Shown here piece by piece: positions 34,923 through 35,031 of a DNA stretch of 35,031 bases. Where the stretch lies: the NCBI GenBank assembly GCA_001304215.1, contig LJVB01000025.1, positions 1 through 35,031 of the forward strand, written 5' to 3'. Made by a program: the position numbers and the translations under genes. The stretch is from Acidithiobacillales bacterium SM1_46. GTDB taxonomy: Bacteria > Pseudomonadota > Gammaproteobacteria > Acidiferrobacterales > Sulfurifustaceae. The notes under the pieces are model-generated. The model did no database searches. It saw only the letters and a program-made list of their open reading frames with translations, and was not told the DNA's origin. Within the stretch, counting starts at the first letter, position 1, and every line of letters begins with the position of its first letter.

Positions 34923-35031
34923 GTGAAAAGAGACTGGTCGGGAAAACCGCGACGCGGAGCAGTTGCATCGGCTCGTTTGTGCGCCAGCCTTGTTGCGCTC
35001 ATTGCCCTGTGTTTGCCGGTCGGGCCTGCCC
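34923..35031 (+). CDS. Secreted or membrane protein, N terminus only (cut by the window edge)
   Basis: From GTG 34923 about 36 codons are open to the end: a basic region (KRDWSGKPRRGAVASARL) followed by a hydrophobic core (CASLVALIALCLPVGPA). This is a signal-peptide pattern. There is no clear ribosome site and the rest is outside the window, so it cannot be named. It may be a partner (chaperone, usher or anchor) of the preceding secreted protein. Confidence 0.5.
   Translation, partial: MKRDWSGKPRRGAVASARLCASLVALIALCLPVGPA

Overview
The window looks like chromosomal core genome of a GC-rich gammaproteobacterium. The evidence is the ubiE-ubiJ-ubiB ubiquinone block, the yibN-grxC-secB-gpsA and gpmI-envC-yibQ gene orders (both also seen in Escherichia coli), a PhoQ/PhoP-type pair, and Hsp33. 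I cannot name the genus. I saw no tRNA, rRNA, CRISPR array, intact insertion sequence or prophage.

Left third (1-16.2 kb): a phosphate, polyphosphate and arsenic cluster. A partial hslO (Hsp33) runs off the left edge. Then come sixA, a CHAD-domain gene and ppx (+ strand), which converge on ppk1 (- strand). Behind ppk1, reading leftwards from the right, are phoB, phoR, a cytochrome c'-like gene, a thioredoxin-type arsC, acr3, a gap holding a decayed gene and the Pho-box promoter, pstS-pstC-pstA-pstB-phoU, and a thioredoxin gene. One block therefore holds phosphate sensing (PhoR/PhoB), high-affinity uptake (Pst), storage and retrieval (Ppk1/Ppx/CHAD), and removal of the toxic analogue arsenate (ArsC reduces it, Acr3 exports arsenite). 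A thioredoxin that could supply electrons to ArsC is in the same block.

Middle (16.2-26.8 kb): a DUF971 gene with ubiE, ubiJ and ubiB (+ strand), then an unrecognised secreted beta-barrel candidate. On the - strand follow gpmI, envC, ctpA, a yibQ-type divergent polysaccharide deacetylase, a DJ-1/YajL-like gene and a GNAT acetyltransferase. The envC-ctpA-yibQ part is an envelope and cell-division set.

Right third (26.8-35 kb): an ArsR-fold regulator whose two cysteines are placed like those of persulfide sensors is followed by a membrane-anchored rhodanese, glutaredoxin 3, secB and gpsA. On the - strand lie a PepSY protein and a PhoP/PhoQ-like pair, then a glycine-zipper protein with its own terminator. 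DUF455 and trmL converge. After them a sigma-54-like promoter precedes a small secreted, fimbrial-like protein with two CX4C pairs and a strong terminator, and a second secreted protein is cut by the right edge.

Most genes are recognisable families. The less ordinary parts are the combined phosphate/arsenate/polyphosphate layout, the cytochrome c' in the ars unit, the Cys-pair regulator beside the rhodanese, the decayed genes within the pho cluster, and the sigma-54-like secreted-protein locus at the right end.
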